Of a stretch of DNA of 18,332 nucleotides, positions 14,573-18,332 are shown piece after piece; the stretch's first letter is position 1, and each line of letters starts with the position of its first letter. The translations under genes and the position numbers were made by a program. The notes below the pieces were generated by a model, which was given only the letters and a program-made list of their open reading frames with translations, did not search any database and was not told the origin of the DNA. Source of the stretch: Moraxellaceae bacterium (GTDB lineage: Bacteria; Pseudomonadota; Gammaproteobacteria; Pseudomonadales; Moraxellaceae); the NCBI GenBank assembly GCA_014378805.1, contig JACMMY010000169.1:1-18332 (forward strand). The letters run 5' to 3'.

Positions 14573-15367
14573 TTAACGTAGTCTCTTATAATCTTGAATG
14601 TTTTCTTCGCGCGAAAGTCTTTTGATCAGTTGCGCCATTTCGATGTCCGTCATCGGACGCGACACACTTTGCCAGTGACCGTCTAACAAGACTTCCAGTG
14701 GTAGGAAATTAGATTTATAGCGCATTTTCTCGGCTTGCGGTACCCAATATCCCAGATAAACATAAGCCAAATCGTTATTACGCGCCCATTCGATTTGTTT
14801 CATGATAGAAAATGTACCCAGACTGCGCCGGGTTACATCAGGATCAAAAAAGGTATAGACCGCAGAAATACCATCATCGAGTGGATCACAGGTTGCAACA
14901 ACCATGAGTTGATCATTCAGCCAAAATTCAAGAAAAAAACTATCAATGCCGCCAGTAACGAGGAATTTTTCGAATTGGTCGCGAGTGGGTGGGTACATAT
15001 CGCCATCAGCGTGGCGTTTTTCGATATAACGTGCGTAGAGTTGATAATGCACTTCGGTCGCATGGCGAGTAGAACGCGTCGCCATGCGCAAGTCTTTATT
15101 TCGGTTGAGCGCGCGGCGTTGTCCGCTATCGGGGTTAAAGCGCTCCGAAGGAATTCGTGACGAGAGGCATTGGCGGCAACTTTGGCATTCAGGCTTGTAA
15201 ATGAAATCACCACTACGTCGAAAACCTTGTCGCGAAAGTTCTGACAGGGTTGCAGTATCCAGTGTCCGTATCGGATCGATAAACACCATACGCGCCGAAC
15301 GGTCATCCAAGTAGCTGCAAGGATGAGGCGGGGTGATGTAGAACCGAATATTCTTCATATTGGACAT
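14573..15367 (-). CDS. bpt: Aspartate/glutamate leucyltransferase (Bpt, ATE-like)
   Basis: Bpt transfers leucine from Leu-tRNA to proteins with N-terminal Asp or Glu, marking them for ClpS/ClpAP degradation. The 264-residue protein shows the ATE-family N-terminal cysteine cluster: Cys17 in HPCSYL and Cys61, Cys64, Cys67 in YKPECQSCRQC, with GFRRSGDFIY between. The C-terminal domain has the GNAT-like blocks AVYTFFDPD, SLGTFSIMKQIEWA and YVYLGYWVPQAEKMRYK. The ATG at 15367 is used; one at residue 4 is a possible alternative. It is the last gene of a trxB-aat-bpt run, 52 bases after aat. The alternative reading, an arginyltransferase, cannot be excluded by eye. Confidence 0.93.
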   Translation of the reverse strand: MSNMKNIRFYITPPHPCSYLDDRSARMVFIDPIRTLDTATLSELSRQGFRRSGDFIYKPECQSCRQCLSSRIPSERFNPDSGQRRALNRNKDLRMATRSTRHATEVHYQLYARYIEKRHADGDMYPPTRDQFEKFLVTGGIDSFFLEFWLNDQLMVVATCDPLDDGISAVYTFFDPDVTRRSLGTFSIMKQIEWARNNDLAYVYLGYWVPQAEKMRYKSNFLPLEVLLDGHWQSVSRPMTDIEMAQLIKRLSREENIQDYKRLR

Positions 15368-15419
15368 GAAATCTCACTCTGATCACGATGAGCATGAATC
15401 ATGGTTTAACATTTTAATC

Positions 15420-16181
15420 TTACGCTTCAATAAAGCCTGAAAAAAGACCTTCGGTCAATAGTTCAGAGCCGTTGAAGTGATGATTCTGTAATAATTTCCA
15501 GTTGGGCGCTGGTTGCAAGAGTACATTTTTAAGCGAAGTCAAAAATTGTTTCCGCGGCATCGTGATTGCGCCAAGACTCATGAGGTGATTGTTGGGTAAC
15601 TGACAATCGACAAATGGGAAGTGAGATGCCGCGCATAGTTTCATTAAAAATGTAAATGCCATTTTTGACACATCGGTACGTTTACTAAACATCGATTCGC
15701 CAAAAAAGGCTCGACCGAGTTGCACGCCATATAAGCCGCCAACTAATAGGGGCTTTTCTTGCTCCCTAGACTCCCAGACTTCAATGCTGTGCGCGAGACC
15801 GACCGCGTGTAATCCGCAATAACCGCTAATAATATCATCGCTAATCCAAGTTCCTTCGGCATGTGCGCGCGCATCGGCACAAGCCTGCATCACTGCGGCA
15901 AAATTTTGGTTGATGGTAAAGGTGTATTGATTTTTTTTTATATTGCGGATAAGGGTTTTCGAGGGTTTAAACGTTTCGGGCAGGATGACGCAGCGAGGTT
16001 CTGGGCTCCACCAGCAAATTGGATCATTGCCACTGAACCAAGGAAATATCCCTCGTTCATACGCTGCCAAAATCGTTTCGGGTGCTAGATCAGCACCAAC
16101 TGCAACCAAGCCTTCTCCTAATGGATCAGCTTGGATTGGATCGGGGAAGTGCCAGCGTGTTTGTGGAAGTCGGAGTGTCAT
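15420..16181 (-). CDS. aat: Leucyl/phenylalanyl-tRNA-protein transferase
   Basis: Aat adds Leu or Phe to proteins with N-terminal Lys or Arg, creating N-degrons for ClpS/ClpAP. The 253-residue protein carries the family core: GIFPWFSGNDPICWWSPEPR at 44-63, GTWISDDIISGY, HSIEVWE, then GGLYGVQLGRAFFGESMFS, and FVDCQLPNNHL near the C-terminus. It lies between trxB (58 bases upstream) and bpt (52 bases downstream) on the same strand. The ribosome-binding site is weak (GATGAG). Length and motifs are complete, so it should be functional. Confidence 0.96.
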   Translation of the reverse strand: MTLRLPQTRWHFPDPIQADPLGEGLVAVGADLAPETILAAYERGIFPWFSGNDPICWWSPEPRCVILPETFKPSKTLIRNIKKNQYTFTINQNFAAVMQACADARAHAEGTWISDDIISGYCGLHAVGLAHSIEVWESREQEKPLLVGGLYGVQLGRAFFGESMFSKRTDVSKMAFTFLMKLCAASHFPFVDCQLPNNHLMSLGAITMPRKQFLTSLKNVLLQPAPNWKLLQNHHFNGSELLTEGLFSGFIEA

Positions 16182-16239
16182 GTCTATTTACTCATCAAGT
16201 CACAGAGATCATGAATAAACAGACAAGACAGCATATCGA

Positions 16240-17202
16240 TTACAGTCCGTCCAAGAACCGTTCAGCATCTAATGCGGCCATACAGCCTGAACCTGCTGAA
16301 GTAATCGCTTGACGGTAGATATGATCAGCAACATCACCTGCCGCAAATACGCCAGGGATACTGGTCTGAGTCGCGTTGCCTTTTGTGCCGCTATTTACAG
16401 AGATATAGCCATCATGCAATTCGAGTTGACCTTCAAACATTGCTGTATTCGGCTTATGACCGATTGCAATAAAGACACCTTGTACATCGACATTTTTGGC
16501 TGAGCCGTCTGTTGTACTTTTGAGTTGTACATTGGTGACGCCAGCATCATTGCCTTGAATCTCATCAACTTGATTGTTCCACAAGATTGAAATTTTGCCT
16601 TCTTTTTCACGTTGGAATAGCAAGTCTTGTAGAATTTTTTCTGACTTGACTTTGTCCCGGCGGTGAACCAGCGTGACGTGACTCGCGATATTGGAGAGAT
16701 ACAAGGCTTCTTCAACAGCAGTATTTCCACCGCCAACAACCATTACGGGTTGTCCTTTGTAGAAGAAACCATCACAGGTTGCACAAGCGCTGACACCACG
16801 ACCAGAAAAGGCTTGTTCAGATTCAAGACCTAGGTATTGTGCCGTTGCACCAGTGGCAATGATGAGGGCATCACATGTAAAGTCTTCCATATCACCTTTG
16901 AGTAGAAACGGACGCTGCAACAAATCAACTTCATTGATATGGTCGTAAATAATTTCGGTGCCATAGCGTTCTGCATGTTCTTGCATCCGTTCCATCAGTA
17001 CAGGTCCTGTTAAACCATGTGCATCACCTGGCCAGTTATCGACTTCGACTGTTGTTGTAAGTTGACCACCGAGTTGCATTCCCGCAACAAGAACAGGTTT
17101 TAAGTTTGCTCGAGCGGCATAAACCGCTGCGCTGTAGCCCGCAGGTCCAGAACCGAGAATAAGTAAACGAACATGACGCGTTGTTTTGGCTGCGCTACTC
17201 AT
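16240..17202 (-). CDS. trxB: Thioredoxin-disulfide reductase
   Basis: TrxB is the FAD enzyme that reduces thioredoxin with NADPH. The 320-residue length is normal. The FAD-binding GSGPAG lies at 17-22, the redox-active CATC at 140-143, the NADPH-binding GGGNTAVEEALYL at 157-169, and the second FAD motif GVFAAGDVAD near 284. An AGGA eight bases upstream fixes the ATG at 17202, and a TATAAT lies about 50 bases before it. It heads the trxB-aat-bpt run. Thioredoxin reduced by it could support the thioredoxin-dependent kind of ArsC seen at the left edge, but the genes are far apart. Confidence 0.98.
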   Translation of the reverse strand: MSSAAKTTRHVRLLILGSGPAGYSAAVYAARANLKPVLVAGMQLGGQLTTTVEVDNWPGDAHGLTGPVLMERMQEHAERYGTEIIYDHINEVDLLQRPFLLKGDMEDFTCDALIIATGATAQYLGLESEQAFSGRGVSACATCDGFFYKGQPVMVVGGGNTAVEEALYLSNIASHVTLVHRRDKVKSEKILQDLLFQREKEGKISILWNNQVDEIQGNDAGVTNVQLKSTTDGSAKNVDVQGVFIAIGHKPNTAMFEGQLELHDGYISVNSGTKGNATQTSIPGVFAAGDVADHIYRQAITSAGSGCMAALDAERFLDGL

Positions 17203-17252
17203 AGGGAAATCCTAAATAATTAGACGAGTGAAATGAATAAAATCTTGAAATA

Positions 17253-17258
17253 ATTATA
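17253..17258 (-). promoter_or_regulatory. Probable -10 element of trxB
   Basis: A perfect TATAAT is read on the minus strand, about 50 bases before the trxB ATG. The -35 region at 17-base spacing (CAACAT) is poor. A 7-bp hairpin (ATAAACC/GGTTTAT, 17303-17321) lies upstream but has no T tract, so the preceding gene has no obvious terminator. Confidence 0.5.
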
Positions 17259-17351
17259 GCGTAGAGGACTGGTTAATGTTGTGCCATTGACGTCAGAACT
17301 ACATAAACCTTGATGGTTTATATCAATGACATCAATCGGTCATTTGCAGAT

Positions 17352-18134
17352 TTAAGGAATATTAGACGTATTCGGTGTATTTTTGCGTTGTTCTATGACC
17401 TTGAGTGTTGCAATCGCATCACTATATTGTTTGCTGGTTTGCTCTCGTTTAACTTTCAAGGCGGCAAAATTGGTTTGTGATTGGTTAAGTAAATCTTTAT
17501 CGACACGAATCTGATTTTTTAAAGTCAGAGGTACAGGCTTGTTTTGGCGTTCGAAATTTGCTGCAAGGGTAATACTTTGATTGAGCGAAGACGAAAGCGT
17601 TACTGACTGCACCTGACTACGTTTAATTTGCCCATCAAGATCAGTGAGTTCGCGATCACGTTGACTTTCAGCACGACTTGCAGAAATATAGGTTTCTTGA
17701 AGATGACGTTCGGTAATTCGTCTTTCGATTGCTTGTTCTCTTTGTGCTTGTTGCTGTGCGTATTTCTGACCAGAAAATGGTGAAAAGTGACTGATGAGAT
17801 GCATATTTTTATCGAGTGAATCATAACCATATTGTAAGTGCTGTTCACTGATGGTGCTGCTCAGAGTTGGAATCCCTTGACTATTGTAATATCGATACCA
17901 ACGCGGCGCTCCAGTGCTGTTTTCAGCAAAAGTGGGAGCGACTGATGTGAATACCAAAAATATGATGCCAAAACATGAAGCGCTTATTTTGAGTAAAAAA
18001 TTATTCAAAGAAAAACAGGTATCGACGCCGAGAGATGATTTTACATGTTGGGAACACATTGAGTTCAACGCAAACAAATCGATGGAATCTGCCAGCGATT
18101 GGCCTTGTTTGGCGTCTTTCTGTTTGGTAAACAT
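17352..18134 (-). CDS. Secreted or membrane-anchored coiled-coil protein of unknown function
   Basis: From the ATG at 18134 this protein has 260 residues. A hydrophobic segment typical of a signal peptide (ISASCFGIIFLVFTSVAP then TFAE) lies about 47-70 residues from the start, so the first 45 residues are an odd hydrophilic extension. After it comes WYRYYNSQGIPTLSSTISEQ, similar to the short segment I associate with DUF4124-like proteins beside trxB in Acinetobacter. A long Gln/Arg/Lys-rich helical region, probably coiled coil, fills the rest. The ATG at 18134 has an AAAAGG Shine-Dalgarno; the frame also opens at an ATG at 18173 without one, and a TTG at SLNNF just before the hydrophobic segment is a third option. 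The role is unknown. Confidence 0.6.
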   Translation of the reverse strand: MFTKQKDAKQGQSLADSIDLFALNSMCSQHVKSSLGVDTCFSLNNFLLKISASCFGIIFLVFTSVAPTFAENSTGAPRWYRYYNSQGIPTLSSTISEQHLQYGYDSLDKNMHLISHFSPFSGQKYAQQQAQREQAIERRITERHLQETYISASRAESQRDRELTDLDGQIKRSQVQSVTLSSSLNQSITLAANFERQNKPVPLTLKNQIRVDKDLLNQSQTNFAALKVKREQTSKQYSDAIATLKVIEQRKNTPNTSNIP

Positions 18135-18332
18135 GTTCGCCTTTTCATCCCATTGTTTTATATTTTGATGCATGTTCTACACTATTACATAAATGGTGCC
18201 TTCCATTGTTTAAGAATAGTATGGTGAAAGCATATCTTCAAGAGTTAGTTTTGATTGAAAACTGAATTTATTTGACTTATTGTGTCAGCTGGTTCGATAT
18301 TTATGAAAATAAAAATACCTTAAATGCTGGTG

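Noticed and set aside
1..18332. CRISPR array, insertion sequence transposase, integrase or phage genes
   Set aside because: I found no spaced direct repeats of CRISPR type and no transposase, integrase or phage structural motifs.

Overview
The window looks like a chromosomal segment of a Gammaproteobacterium, most likely from the Moraxellaceae (Acinetobacter or a near relative). I infer this from the gene set and order: queA-tgt, trxB-aat-bpt, a lipase foldase, a TetR regulator, and a trxB-adjacent secreted protein of a type I associate with Acinetobacter. The sequence is moderately AT-rich, with very AT-rich intergenic DNA.

Layout. Positions 1-1042 hold the end of an arsenate reductase (arsC) and an overlapping aquaporin-family channel, a plausible arsenic detoxification pair. 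A small secreted Met/Lys-rich repeat protein follows (1172-1438) and ends at a bidirectional terminator shared with tgt. queA and tgt (1509-3758, minus) make queuosine for tRNA. tRNA-Leu(CAA) lies at 3879-3965 with its own promoter and terminator. From 4022 to about 6600 is an accessory insert: two tandem paralogous genes (4365-5330, 5398-6318) with an N-terminal domain resembling the nucleoside 2-deoxyribosyltransferase/TIR-like fold and divergent C-termini. A 45-base imperfect direct repeat flanks the pair, and a gene remnant follows it. This is the best candidate here for an undescribed, possibly anti-phage, system.

Positions 6626-8278 (minus) encode a large protein with a PilZ-like C-terminal domain. 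Then come a 640-base gene-free gap, a DUF2252 gene (8920-10119), a dispersed palindromic repeat, an unknown 87-residue protein, a TetR regulator, a 50-residue DUF3309 membrane peptide (minus), and a lipase-specific foldase (lifO) without an adjacent lipase. The right end is housekeeping: rimI (plus) converges on trxB-aat-bpt (minus), a run with two aminoacyl-tRNA-protein transferases of the bacterial N-degron pathway. A secreted or anchored coiled-coil-rich protein of unknown function closes the window.

The identifications come from reading motifs and lengths by eye. No database search was possible, so family names are from recognition, and functions of the accessory genes are inference.
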